A stretch of 64,000 nt of DNA from Pseudalgibacter alginicilyticus (GTDB lineage: Bacteria; Bacteroidota; Bacteroidia; Flavobacteriales; Flavobacteriaceae), in assembly GCF_001310225.1 (NCBI RefSeq), contig NZ_CP012898.1:3466001-3530000 (forward strand). The letters are read 5' to 3'. The position numbers and the translations under genes were made by a program. A model generated the notes under the pieces. It did not search any database. It was not told the DNA's origin and saw only the letters and a list, made by a program, of their open reading frames with translations. Shown here piece by piece: positions 35,401 through 43,481 of this stretch (within the stretch, counting starts at the first letter, position 1; each line of letters opens with the position of its first letter).

Positions 35401-35927
35401 CTGATGGTATTATAGATGCTGCAGATACCGTATTGATGGGGTCAACTGATCCAGATTTTATAGCAGGTTTTAGTAATACATTAACGTATAAAAACTTCGA
35501 TCTTAATTTTCATTTTAATGGAATGTTTGGAAGAGAAATGGTAGATCCTACAGATTTAGCATTAGGGGTAAGTGCAGAAGCGGTAGCTACAAACGGACAA
35601 AATGTATTACGTAGTATCTATGACAGATGGACTCCTGACAATCCATCTACTACCAGACCTTCATCTTACTATGGGTATCCTGAGTACGGACCTGGTGATT
35701 TCTTTTTGCAAGATGCTTGGTTTATTAGACTTCAAAATGTTTCGTTAGCCTACAATATACCTCAGAAAACTTTTGGGAAGTTAATTAAAAGCGCAACGGT
35801 TAGATTTGATGCTCAAAACCTTTTTGTTATTACTCCTTATGAAGGTGTTGATCCAGAGACCGATGCTTATGCTGCAGCATATCCAAATGTAAAAACATAT
35901 ACTATAGGTATTGATTTAAAATTTTAA
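32445..35927 (+). CDS. SusC/RagA family TonB-linked outer-membrane transporter with STN signalling domain
   Basis: This 1160-residue importer works with SusD to bring glycan fragments into the periplasm. After the signal peptide comes an STN domain (LTLELGEVTLEEALISITEKTDINFFYS, residues about 48-120) that contacts FecR. Next are a CarboxypepD_reg-like domain (IISGKITDEGGVPLPGASI), a TonB-box region (LDEIVIVGYGTQRKKDVAGAIS), a plug (ASATSIYGARAANGVILLTTKKG) and the barrel ending TYTIGIDLKF. SusD follows by 11 bases. The ATG at 32445 gives a long cytosolic leader; a Met near residue 24 (MKKSLIGFC) is the more usual signal peptide start. Confidence 0.96.
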   Translation: MEKNLSAINYSHVKRLKDQILWIMKKSLIGFCILFLSNSGFAYSQKLTLELGEVTLEEALISITEKTDINFFYSNFELDANKLVKADFVDVDVIVATMQLVGDGYSVQQEEENIILISPIKKKQSDTKAKESVQIIISGKITDEGGVPLPGASILEKGTMNGVSTDFDGNYEITVSQDAATLVFSYIGFVTQEVLVAGSSNIDIILVADNTNLDEIVIVGYGTQRKKDVAGAISTVDTEDLVLSSSPSIGDVLRGKAAGLQITQNSAQPGGGLDIQIRGAGSINASNEPLVVVDGFPISNFEDSTSGNRYDSGTQSILNSFNPNDIESISILKDASATSIYGARAANGVILLTTKKGKSGKVQVEYNSSFSYQPYTNSFDVLSLQEWMQLRNDVALENWEFKNGVAPYGSNTLEQAIENPVNGVAFSRFYSDDEILNAGSGTNWVDLVTRDGTTQQHNLSLRGGSESTKYYLSGNLYEQKGVLNNSAFDRASLRLNLDQKINDYINVGLNLTTSRIVNENSQLGDGQYENSGLIYSALKYGPHIEAIDEFGYYPVNPENSQEPNPYSLLTITDEGITDRSLTNFFMEIKPIKGMVARFQAGIDQGTNARNTYLPRTTLWGELENGKASIYNQKKNDQLFDFTLNYSKFIKEDHNFNFLIGYSRQKFRTESASSGNSAFKTDAFLWNNLNAGEGTKVLASSKSEENWVSYFGRLNYVYKDRYILTSSIRRDGSSKFAANNQFAVFSSVALAWDISQEPFMQNLKNVSQLKFRIGYGETGNSDFPENAFAAYEYYPAYLGSDESILVGAFQTRLENPDLKWETTKELNLGLDFGFFDGKLSGSVEVYNKNIEDLLQLKAINSYNPLNTVWANVGSTQSKGVELTLNTVNVDTESFKWRSSFTFSKFKDRWKERAEDWKPSVYENVDDPIRSRYSYISDGIMQIGDVVDAQPDLIPGQIKIKDVNGFLRDDLGNPVTDDNGIFLRTGEADGIIDAADTVLMGSTDPDFIAGFSNTLTYKNFDLNFHFNGMFGREMVDPTDLALGVSAEAVATNGQNVLRSIYDRWTPDNPSTTRPSSYYGYPEYGPGDFFLQDAWFIRLQNVSLAYNIPQKTFGKLIKSATVRFDAQNLFVITPYEGVDPETDAYAAAYPNVKTYTIGIDLKF

Positions 35928-35938
35928 AAAAAAACCGT

Positions 35939-37411
35939 ATGAAAAATATAAAAATTTGTTTGCTAGGCGTATTTGCTGCTTTTGCAATAGCCTGTAATCC
36001 AGAGTTAGAATCTATATATTACAATGAAATTAACCCAACAATATTTCCAGATTCCGAAGCAGATGTTGAATCTTTAGTGTTAGCAGCTTATTATCCATTA
36101 AGAGGTTCTTGGTCAGATGGGATACACTCTACGTCTGAACGCGGCATTATGTTTATGCTTGATGCTACTACAGAAATTCTTCAAGGGCCTTATGGCGATC
36201 AACTGACTCAATCATATCATAGTTATAATGAAAATACAAGTTCTATAACCCGTTTTTATGATGATTTTTATAACGATATAAGTAGTATGACTATTAATAT
36301 TAATGGAATAGAAAACTCTTCTGTAAATGAAAATTTCAAGAAACAAGGTATAGCAGAGATAAAGTGCGCTAGAGCTTTTTTAAGTTATGAATTATTTGAT
36401 ATGTATGGCCCGTTGGTAGTAGCGCCCTTAGAGGTGTTAGAATCACCATTAGTTGAAACCCCATTAGCTAGATTAGGATATGATGAAATGGTGCGTTTTA
36501 TTGAACAAGATTTATTAGATGCAATAGATGGTTTACCAAGCCCTGCTGATGCAGAGTATGGAAGGTTTAGTAAAGGTATGGCAAGAATGTTATTAATTAG
36601 ATTGTATTTACACGAAAAAAGATGGGAAGATGTAGAAACACAGGCTAACGAAATAATAGCAATGAATTATTATGAATTGGAAGATGATTACGTTAGTTTA
36701 TGGGATACAGAAGCACCTACTGATAGCCGAGAAATTATTTTTTCTATACCAGCAGATTATGCAGGAACAGTGGAAAATCAATGGCAGTTAATGGTGTTGC
36801 CTTCTAACTACCCAAATAGAGCAGGGTGGGGAACTATCCAAAGTTCTTGGGATTTTTATGATTCTTTTGAAGAAGGAGATGTACGTAAAACAAACTTAAT
36901 TGCAGAATATGTTGGAACTGATGGAATTACTTATAATAGAAATAATCCAGGTTCTGTAATGCAGTTGGGGCCTATACCTTTAAAAATAGCTGAAGATGCA
37001 GATAGAACAACGGCATTTACAACTGTAGATATCATTCTTTATAGATATGCAGATGTATTACTGTCTAAAGCAGAAGCAATTGCTAATAAAACAGGTGTTC
37101 CAACTCAAGAAGCTATTGATTTAGTAAATGTAGTTAGAGGAAGAGCACAATTAGACCCAATATTACTGTCTGATTTTGCAGATATAGATACATTCAATAC
37201 AATGATTTTATTAGAAAGATCTCATGAATATTGGTGTGAAAATGGACAGTATCGTTCAGATTTAATCAGACATGATAAGTACAAAGAACATTGTGATGAT
37301 TTAAATGGTATTGCAAGTCAAAGTGAAGATTATAAAGTGCTATTTCCTTTTTCTTTAGAAAGAATAAGTGAAGGTAAAGGCGAATTTATCCAAAATACAG
37401 GATATAATTAA
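35939..37411 (+). CDS. SusD/RagB family outer-membrane nutrient-binding lipoprotein
   Basis: SusD caps the SusC barrel and binds the glycan at the cell surface. The lipobox is AFAIAC (Cys19). TPR-like helices follow (AEIKCARAFLSYELFDMYGPLVVAPLEV; GRFSKGMARMLLIRLYLHEKRWEDVETQANEII), and the C-terminus has the family block DIILYRYADVLLSKAEAIANKTG and LERSHEYWCENGQYRSDLIRHDKY. At 490 residues it is complete. A very long hairpin separates it from the catabolic genes downstream. Confidence 0.95.
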   Translation: MKNIKICLLGVFAAFAIACNPELESIYYNEINPTIFPDSEADVESLVLAAYYPLRGSWSDGIHSTSERGIMFMLDATTEILQGPYGDQLTQSYHSYNENTSSITRFYDDFYNDISSMTININGIENSSVNENFKKQGIAEIKCARAFLSYELFDMYGPLVVAPLEVLESPLVETPLARLGYDEMVRFIEQDLLDAIDGLPSPADAEYGRFSKGMARMLLIRLYLHEKRWEDVETQANEIIAMNYYELEDDYVSLWDTEAPTDSREIIFSIPADYAGTVENQWQLMVLPSNYPNRAGWGTIQSSWDFYDSFEEGDVRKTNLIAEYVGTDGITYNRNNPGSVMQLGPIPLKIAEDADRTTAFTTVDIILYRYADVLLSKAEAIANKTGVPTQEAIDLVNVVRGRAQLDPILLSDFADIDTFNTMILLERSHEYWCENGQYRSDLIRHDKYKEHCDDLNGIASQSEDYKVLFPFSLERISEGKGEFIQNTGYN

Positions 37412-37413
37412 TT

Positions 37414-37463
37414 TTTAGAGAACTACGCTATTAAGTTAAAACTTAATAGCGTAGTTCTCTAAA
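37414..37463 (+). other. Near-perfect 24-bp stem hairpin between SusD and GH109 genes
   Basis: The arms 37414-37437 and 37440-37463 are exact reverse complements around a 2-base centre, with a core reading AGAGAACTACGCTATTAAG. It is followed by AAATTTATAA rather than a T-tract, so it is a poor intrinsic terminator. An mRNA stabiliser or processing site separating abundant SusCD message from the enzyme genes is plausible. Confidence 0.8.
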
Positions 37464-37490
37464 TTTATAATCATACAAATAATAAAATAA

Positions 37491-38849
37491 ATGGACACTA
37501 GAAGAAATTTTATAAAAAAAGCAGCAATAATGGGTACAGGCGTTACATTACTTCCAAGTTTTACTTTTGGAAAAGGGAATGTAAGGAATGCCGATAAATT
37601 AAAAATTGGATTTATAGGAGTTGGTTTGCGCGGTACAAATCATTTACAGAATTTATTGCTAAGAGATGATGTTAATATAACGGCCATTTGCGATATAGAT
37701 CCTAAAAGAACCGATTTAGCCGTAAAACTTATTACAGAAAAAGGATTTAAAAAACCATTGATTTTTGGTAAAGATGATTATGATTATAAAAATCTTTTAG
37801 CTTTAGATGATGTGGATGCGGTAGTTATTTCTACCCCTTGGCTGTGGCATACGCGCATGGCAAAAGATACTATGAGGGCTGGTAAATATACTGGTTTAGA
37901 AGTTTCTGCAGCAAATACCATGGAAGAGTGTTGGGATCTTGTAAATGTACATGAACAAACTGGCACTCATTTAATGTTACTTGAAAATGTTAATTACCGT
38001 CGAGATATTATGGCAGTATTAAATATGGTAAAGCAAAACGTTTTTGGTGAGTTAATTCATTTTCGATGTGGTTATCAGCACGATTTAAGACACGTTAAAT
38101 TTAATGATGGAAAAACAGCTTACGGTCCAGGTGTGGAATTTGGAGAAAAAGGTATTTCTGAATCGGCATGGAGAACGCAACATTCTGTTTTGCGCAATGC
38201 AGATGTTTATCCAACCCATGGCATAGGTCCTATAGCTGCCATGTGCGATATTAATAGAGGTAACAGATTTATGACGTTAACTTCTACAGCAACTAAAGCG
38301 GTGGGATTGCATAATTATATTGTTAAACATGGAGGAGAAAATCATCCAAATGCCAAAGTGAAATTTAAGTTAGGAGATGTTATTACATCCACCATAGAAA
38401 CTACTAATGGCGAATCTATAATAGTGACCCATGATACTAATTTACCAAGACCTTATTCTTTAGGCTTTAGAGTTCAGGGTGCTAATGGGTTATGGGAAGT
38501 AGATGGTAACCGAATTCATATTGATGGAAAAACAAAAGCTCATGAATGGGACGCGGCAGATGATTGGTTAAAAAAATATGATCACCCATTATGGAAAAAG
38601 TATGGTGAGTTAGCTGATGGATCAGGACACGGAGGGATGGATTTCTTTGTGATGCATGCTTTTGTAGAGGCAGCTAAACTAAATGTTGCTCCTCCAATGG
38701 ATGCTTATGACGCTGCTGCTTGGAGTGCTATTACACCATTGTCTGAGGCATCAATAGAAAATAATGGAGCGCCTCAAGATTTTCCTGATTTCACAAGAGG
38801 AAATTGGGTGAAAAGAAAACCTTATAACTGGATTAACGACAAATATTAG
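37491..38849 (+). CDS. GH109-type Gfo/Idh/MocA family enzyme (alpha-N-acetylgalactosaminidase-like)
   Basis: A Tat-type leader (TRRNFIKKAA, Arg3-Arg4, residues 1-28) precedes a Rossmann domain (KIGFIGVGLRGTNHLQNLL) and the Gfo/Idh C-domain. Blocks AANTMEECWDLVNVHEQTG, LMLLENVNYRRDIMAVLNMVKQ, GYQHDLRHVKFNDGKTAYGPGVEFGEKG, YPTHGIGPIAAMCDINRGNRF and LPRPYSLGFRVQGANGLWEVDGN match, from memory, NAD-dependent GH109 alpha-GalNAc-ases. These use a redox-elimination mechanism and folded export with bound NAD explains the Tat signal. In the locus it suggests a GalNAc- or related alpha-HexNAc-bearing substrate. Activity on other glycosides is possible. Confidence 0.9.
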   Translation: MDTRRNFIKKAAIMGTGVTLLPSFTFGKGNVRNADKLKIGFIGVGLRGTNHLQNLLLRDDVNITAICDIDPKRTDLAVKLITEKGFKKPLIFGKDDYDYKNLLALDDVDAVVISTPWLWHTRMAKDTMRAGKYTGLEVSAANTMEECWDLVNVHEQTGTHLMLLENVNYRRDIMAVLNMVKQNVFGELIHFRCGYQHDLRHVKFNDGKTAYGPGVEFGEKGISESAWRTQHSVLRNADVYPTHGIGPIAAMCDINRGNRFMTLTSTATKAVGLHNYIVKHGGENHPNAKVKFKLGDVITSTIETTNGESIIVTHDTNLPRPYSLGFRVQGANGLWEVDGNRIHIDGKTKAHEWDAADDWLKKYDHPLWKKYGELADGSGHGGMDFFVMHAFVEAAKLNVAPPMDAYDAAAWSAITPLSEASIENNGAPQDFPDFTRGNWVKRKPYNWINDKY

Positions 38850-38875
38850 GTTGTGTTAATCATAAAGATAAAAAT

Positions 38876-40249
38876 ATGAAATATAAATTTTTAGCACTTT
38901 TAATCACGTGTATTTTCATTAATTGCTCAAGCGATAGTAGCTCATCAGATGATGGTGAAGGAGCTGTTTTAGATGAAAATATAACTGAAATTACATATAC
39001 GGCATCAAATGAAGTTATTTCAAATCCTGAGCGAGGCTTTATGCATACATGGAGTGTTGTTTCAGAAGGAACACCTCTTAATTTAGTTACTTTGCAAAGT
39101 TTAGTAAATGAAAATGTTACAATTATCTTACGCCTTTATTATTTAGAAAAATTTAAAAATTCAGATTTAAGCACGGCACAATTAGATTTAATTAAAACAG
39201 ATTTTCAAAATTTAAGAGCAGCTGGGGTAAAATGTATTTTACGATTCGCCTATAATAGTAATGAAAATGATACAGATGCCCCTTTGAATATTGTGGAGTC
39301 ACATTTAGATCAGTTGAAGCCAATTTTTGAAGATAATGCAGATGTTATTTCATTTGTTCAAGCTGGTTTTATAGGCTCATGGGGTGAGTGGTATTATTCA
39401 TCTAATGGGTTAGACACATCAGAAAATAGAGCAGCTGTATTAACTAAATTATTAGAGGTATTACCTGAAAGCATAAAAATTCAAGTAAGAACACCATTGT
39501 ACAAGCAAACGTATTTTAATACAACAACAGCTATAGGAACAGATGTTGGTTATGGAACCTCAGATATAGCACGAGTTGGTTTTCACAATGACTGTTTTTT
39601 AGCCAGCGCAGATGATTATGGAACTTATCAAAATGTTCAAATTGAAAAATTGTATATAAGCAATGAAGCATTTTTTGTACCTACAGGAGGCGAAACATGT
39701 CCGCCAAGTGGTGTTTCTACAGCAAGCTGTGATACTGCTGAGGCAGAAATGACTTTGTTAAAATGGACCTATTTAAATCTAGATTATTATGGACCTGTGC
39801 TTAATGTTTGGAGAAATAATAGTTGTTTTACAGATTTTCAAAGACAGTTAGGTTACAGACTTTTATTAAAAACTGCCAATTTAGAAAATGAAGTGGAAAC
39901 AAATGGAACACTTAATCTAGATATAGTAATCGATAACGATGGCTATGCACCCGTTTATAATACTAAAAATACATTTTTAATTTTAAAATCGGTTAGTGAT
40001 GGTACCATTTACAAAAAAGCACTAAACTTTGATGTTAGAAAGGTAATTCCAGGTATAAATTATCAATTAGAAGAAGCAGTAAGTCTTACAGAAATTCCTT
40101 CTGGAAGCTATAAATTATTTTTGAAAATTGAAGATTCTCATGCTATTATAGCAGATAGGCCAGAATACGCTATACAATTAGCCAATACGAGTATGTGGGA
40201 CTCAACAGAAGGGTTCAACGATTTACAACACACATTAACAATTAATTAA
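38876..40249 (+). CDS. DUF4874/DUF4832 surface or periplasmic lipoprotein
   Basis: A lipoprotein signal ends IFINCSSDSSSSDDG (Cys17, followed by an acidic/Ser run that may favour surface export). The N-terminal DUF4874 domain contains NPERGFMHTW, IILRLYYLEKF and VKCILRFAYN with FVQAGFIGSWGEWYYSSNG, a TIM-barrel-like pattern with an invariant-looking Glu. The C-terminal DUF4832 contains YYGPVLNVWRNNSCF and GYRLLLKTANLENEV. The pair occurs in glycan loci and resembles glycoside hydrolase folds, but no activity is established as far as I know. Confidence 0.88.
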   Translation: MKYKFLALLITCIFINCSSDSSSSDDGEGAVLDENITEITYTASNEVISNPERGFMHTWSVVSEGTPLNLVTLQSLVNENVTIILRLYYLEKFKNSDLSTAQLDLIKTDFQNLRAAGVKCILRFAYNSNENDTDAPLNIVESHLDQLKPIFEDNADVISFVQAGFIGSWGEWYYSSNGLDTSENRAAVLTKLLEVLPESIKIQVRTPLYKQTYFNTTTAIGTDVGYGTSDIARVGFHNDCFLASADDYGTYQNVQIEKLYISNEAFFVPTGGETCPPSGVSTASCDTAEAEMTLLKWTYLNLDYYGPVLNVWRNNSCFTDFQRQLGYRLLLKTANLENEVETNGTLNLDIVIDNDGYAPVYNTKNTFLILKSVSDGTIYKKALNFDVRKVIPGINYQLEEAVSLTEIPSGSYKLFLKIEDSHAIIADRPEYAIQLANTSMWDSTEGFNDLQHTLTIN

Positions 40250-40277
40250 AACTATTTAATCTCTAAATATATTTAAC

Positions 40278-41183
40278 ATGAAGAAATTAACATTTTTATG
40301 CTATCTAATCGCAGTTTCATTGTTTTTAAACTGTGGTTCGGATGATGAGTCTTTAAACTCTAATGGAGGTATTGTAGTAGATTTTTCATTTACTAACGAC
40401 GGAAATTTATTTGAATTTACAAATCTTTCAGAAGGAGCTACCTCTTATAGGTGGGATTTAGGAGATTTAAGTTTTTATTGCGAAAAAGAAAATCCAACTT
40501 ATAGATATACTAAAATTGGAGGAGAAATTAATGTGACTCTTACTGCCATGAATGATGCAGGTGAAGAATCCCATATTACAAAAACAATTTCGGCTCCAGA
40601 AGTATATAATATTGATATTGAAATTGATGGTGATTTTGATGATTGGAAAAATGTCGAATTCATATATGATGAAAGTGCTTCGGGGTCAGGTTCTATGCAA
40701 AAAATTAAAATGTATGGAGGTGGAGATAACCTGAATGTTTATATAGAGGGTAATACTTTAATGCAAATGGAATTAGTTGATATTTATATTAATTCTGATG
40801 GAGATTCGTCAACAGGGTTTTTAAGCTGGCAATGGCCTGAAGGTTCTGGTGCAGAATATTTATTTGAGGGACCTTTATTAAGTAATTCTTGGGGGGCTTT
40901 TTATCAACATACAGATCCAAATGGAGGCTGGGGATGGTCTGCATTAGCAGGTTCTGGAGCCAATATGTATTCATCAGGTATTGTAAATTTAGATGCAGAA
41001 ACGAATGCTATTGAATTTAGTATTCCAAAAACTCAATTAGGTGCTATTGGTAGTAGTGTTAGTCTTGCTATTTCAGAGTTAACTATTGGTTGGGCAGCAG
41101 TTGCTACGTTTCCTGAAGTAACTAGTACAAGTAGTTTTGTGTCTTATGACCTTCCTGAGGAGTCTTACACTTCTTGCCAGTAA
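40278..41183 (+). CDS. PKD-domain lipoprotein with C-terminal carbohydrate-binding-like domain
   Basis: The lipobox lies at LFLNCGSDDES (Cys19). A PKD-type Ig fold occupies residues about 32-108 (VDFSFTNDGNLFEFTNLSEGATSYRWDLGD). The rest (IDIEIDGDFDDWKNVEFIYDES, MKIKMYGGGDNLNVYIEG-like core, DIYINSDGDSSTGFLSWQWPEGSGAEYLFEG) resembles DOMON/CBM9-type beta-sandwiches that bind sugars. It probably holds glycan at the surface for the adjacent enzymes. No catalytic motif is visible. Confidence 0.82.
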   Translation: MKKLTFLCYLIAVSLFLNCGSDDESLNSNGGIVVDFSFTNDGNLFEFTNLSEGATSYRWDLGDLSFYCEKENPTYRYTKIGGEINVTLTAMNDAGEESHITKTISAPEVYNIDIEIDGDFDDWKNVEFIYDESASGSGSMQKIKMYGGGDNLNVYIEGNTLMQMELVDIYINSDGDSSTGFLSWQWPEGSGAEYLFEGPLLSNSWGAFYQHTDPNGGWGWSALAGSGANMYSSGIVNLDAETNAIEFSIPKTQLGAIGSSVSLAISELTIGWAAVATFPEVTSTSSFVSYDLPEESYTSCQ

Positions 41184-41238
41184 CGTTTTAATAAAGGCTC
41201 TTACATTAATTAGTTTGTAGGAGCTTGTATATTAGGAG

Positions 41239-41270
41239 TCTATCTTAATATCAACATATATTAAGATAGA
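41239..41270 (+). other. Hairpin between the PKD lipoprotein and the GH-like gene
   Basis: TCTATCTTAATAT (41239-41251) and ATATTAAGATAGA (41258-41270) form a perfect 13-bp stem with a 6-base loop (CAACAT). No T-tract follows on the plus strand, so attenuation or mRNA processing is more likely than full termination. Confidence 0.6.
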
Positions 41271-41310
41271 TGCCTTATGCTTAAATTTTACTTCAACTTA
41301 AAAAATTATA

Positions 41311-43410
41311 ATGAGTAAAAAACATTTTTTAATAGTTAAAATCCTAATCTTGGGTTTTATGTTAAGCAATAATGCACTAAATGCTAAAAGTTTAAAGCAT
41401 TTAGACGATGTAAAAAAACTTTCTCTTAAAAAAAGTCATGAAGATTTTACAGAAGAATCTATTCGTGTTGAATATTTAGAAGTTGGTAAGGATAACAGTA
41501 AGTATATTAGACTGACTCAACAAAAGGTGTTCATGACCGAGCAATCTAAAATTACAAACTTTAGTAATGAATCATATAGGGTTGTAATTAGCGAAATTTT
41601 TAGAGATGATTATACAGAAGTAAATGGTGAGTTGGAATACCTCGGAGAAGGAAGTTCTTGTGTAACTCTTAGAATAATTTTTCCTTTAAGTGGTGAAAAA
41701 TGGATTTGGTATCGAGGTTTTCAAGATGCTGAGGTTATGAATAAAGATTCAGTTTATTTAGATGTTAAAGATATTTCTACAATACTACCTCCAGATGGAG
41801 CATTTAATATAAACAAGTCATCTAATGGGGGATATGGTGACCCTGTAGGACAAGGTCTTATGTCATTCTACCCACTTGCAGCAATAAGTATTAATAACAA
41901 GGGAGAAGGCTTAGGGGTAGATATGGCACTTCCATTAATTTATCGTTTGAGTGCAGAAAAAAATAAAGGGTTAATAGCTGAGTTTGATTTTGCAACCAGT
42001 CCCTTAACAGATAAATTTACTAATCGAGCTTTCTTTAAATTAAGTCGTTTCAATTTTAAACCAGATTGGGGGTTGCGGGCAGCTTTAAAAACGTATTACG
42101 CTATATATTCTGAGTCTTTTAAAAAACGTGTCGTAAATGAGGGGGTGTGGCTTCCTTTTACACCGCTTAGATCAATTAAGAATTGGGAGGATTTTGGGTT
42201 TTCTTATCACGAATTGTCCTGGAGTAGTTTTGATGAAAAAGATGGGGAGAAAATACCTAGTATAACATCTGATAAAGATACTGGAGTGTTAAGTTTTCAG
42301 TATACAGAACCTTGGGATGTTCAATTACCCATACTTACTAAAGAAATAGATTATGATACACTTGTTTCTAATACATTAATTCCAAAAGAACATAAAAATT
42401 ATCTTGATAACAGTGCTACATTTGACAAAAATGGATTGTTGCAAACACGTAGACTTGAAACACCATGGTTTAATTCAGGCTGGGCTGTAAGTATAACAAC
42501 TAATTGTGATCCAGATTTAGAAGGAGTAAACAGATATCAATACGTAAAGCAAACGGAGATAACCCCAGCGATTAAAATGAATGTAGATGGTGTTTATTTT
42601 GATTCTATGGAATGGAACTGGCACCATGATTTAAATTATCGAAAAGAACATTTTAAGTACACAGATTATCCTCTATCCTTTTCAAAAAATGTAAAAAGAC
42701 CAGCGATATGGAATTTTACTTCTGAATTTGAATTAATGAAAAAGATAGCAGAAGAAATGCATTCTCAAGGGAAATTAGTAATGGGGAATGGGCATGGTTG
42801 GAATCCATTTGCAGCATCTAATCTTGATTTGTTTGGAGCAGAATTAAGCTGGTACTCAACTGGTGATCATGGTACTGAGGCATTAGATTTTAAACGAGCT
42901 ATTTCATTTCAAAAACCTATTGTGTTTTTATTAAATGAAGGCTTAAATGATAAAGCTTTTACGGATTTTCCTTTTAAAGGTTATGAAATTTATTTCGAAA
43001 AACTTTTAGCTTATGGTTTTTTTCCTTCTTTTTTTAGTACAGATGCATCAAGTGATCCTTATTGGATGGATGATAAAAAAGTTGAAAATGGTCGCCCCTT
43101 TTTCAAAAAATACATCCCTATTATAAAACAAATTTCAGGTGCTGGATGGGAGCCTGTTACTCATGCTGTTTCTAATTTAGAGTCAATACGTATTGAGCGT
43201 TTTGGAACAGCAAATAATCTTTATTTTACTATTAGAAATAATGGTAATATTGATGAAAAATGTTCTATAATTTTAAATCAATCAGAGTTGGAAATAGTAG
43301 ACGGATTTTCGGCTTTAGAGTTAATTAACAACCAGGAGATAACGGTTAAAAATAATGTTTTGTTTATTGATATTCCTGCAAACCGTACGCAAGTAATAAA
43401 AATAGATTAA
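41311..43410 (+). CDS. Secreted glycoside-hydrolase-like protein of unrecognised family
   Basis: A signal peptide (to about residue 24, ALNA) is followed by a beta-rich N-terminal half (to about 255) and a TIM-barrel-like half. The latter has strand-end acids typical of glycosidases: MNVDGVYFDSMEWNWHHD (Asp-rich, near residue 425-440), KLVMGNGHGWNPFAASNLDLFGAELSW and FLLNEG. The C-terminal 70 residues look like a beta-sandwich (GTANNLYFTIRNNGNIDEKCSIILN). I cannot assign a CAZy family. Within a locus carrying GH109 and SusCD it is probably the endo- or exo-acting glycosidase for the target glycan. Confidence 0.75.
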   Translation: MSKKHFLIVKILILGFMLSNNALNAKSLKHLDDVKKLSLKKSHEDFTEESIRVEYLEVGKDNSKYIRLTQQKVFMTEQSKITNFSNESYRVVISEIFRDDYTEVNGELEYLGEGSSCVTLRIIFPLSGEKWIWYRGFQDAEVMNKDSVYLDVKDISTILPPDGAFNINKSSNGGYGDPVGQGLMSFYPLAAISINNKGEGLGVDMALPLIYRLSAEKNKGLIAEFDFATSPLTDKFTNRAFFKLSRFNFKPDWGLRAALKTYYAIYSESFKKRVVNEGVWLPFTPLRSIKNWEDFGFSYHELSWSSFDEKDGEKIPSITSDKDTGVLSFQYTEPWDVQLPILTKEIDYDTLVSNTLIPKEHKNYLDNSATFDKNGLLQTRRLETPWFNSGWAVSITTNCDPDLEGVNRYQYVKQTEITPAIKMNVDGVYFDSMEWNWHHDLNYRKEHFKYTDYPLSFSKNVKRPAIWNFTSEFELMKKIAEEMHSQGKLVMGNGHGWNPFAASNLDLFGAELSWYSTGDHGTEALDFKRAISFQKPIVFLLNEGLNDKAFTDFPFKGYEIYFEKLLAYGFFPSFFSTDASSDPYWMDDKKVENGRPFFKKYIPIIKQISGAGWEPVTHAVSNLESIRIERFGTANNLYFTIRNNGNIDEKCSIILNQSELEIVDGFSALELINNQEITVKNNVLFIDIPANRTQVIKID

Positions 43411-43481
43411 AAACTAAAGCCTTCTAGAATTGTTGTTTGTAGGGTTTTGAAATATTTGTTATCTAAAAATATGAGCATAAT

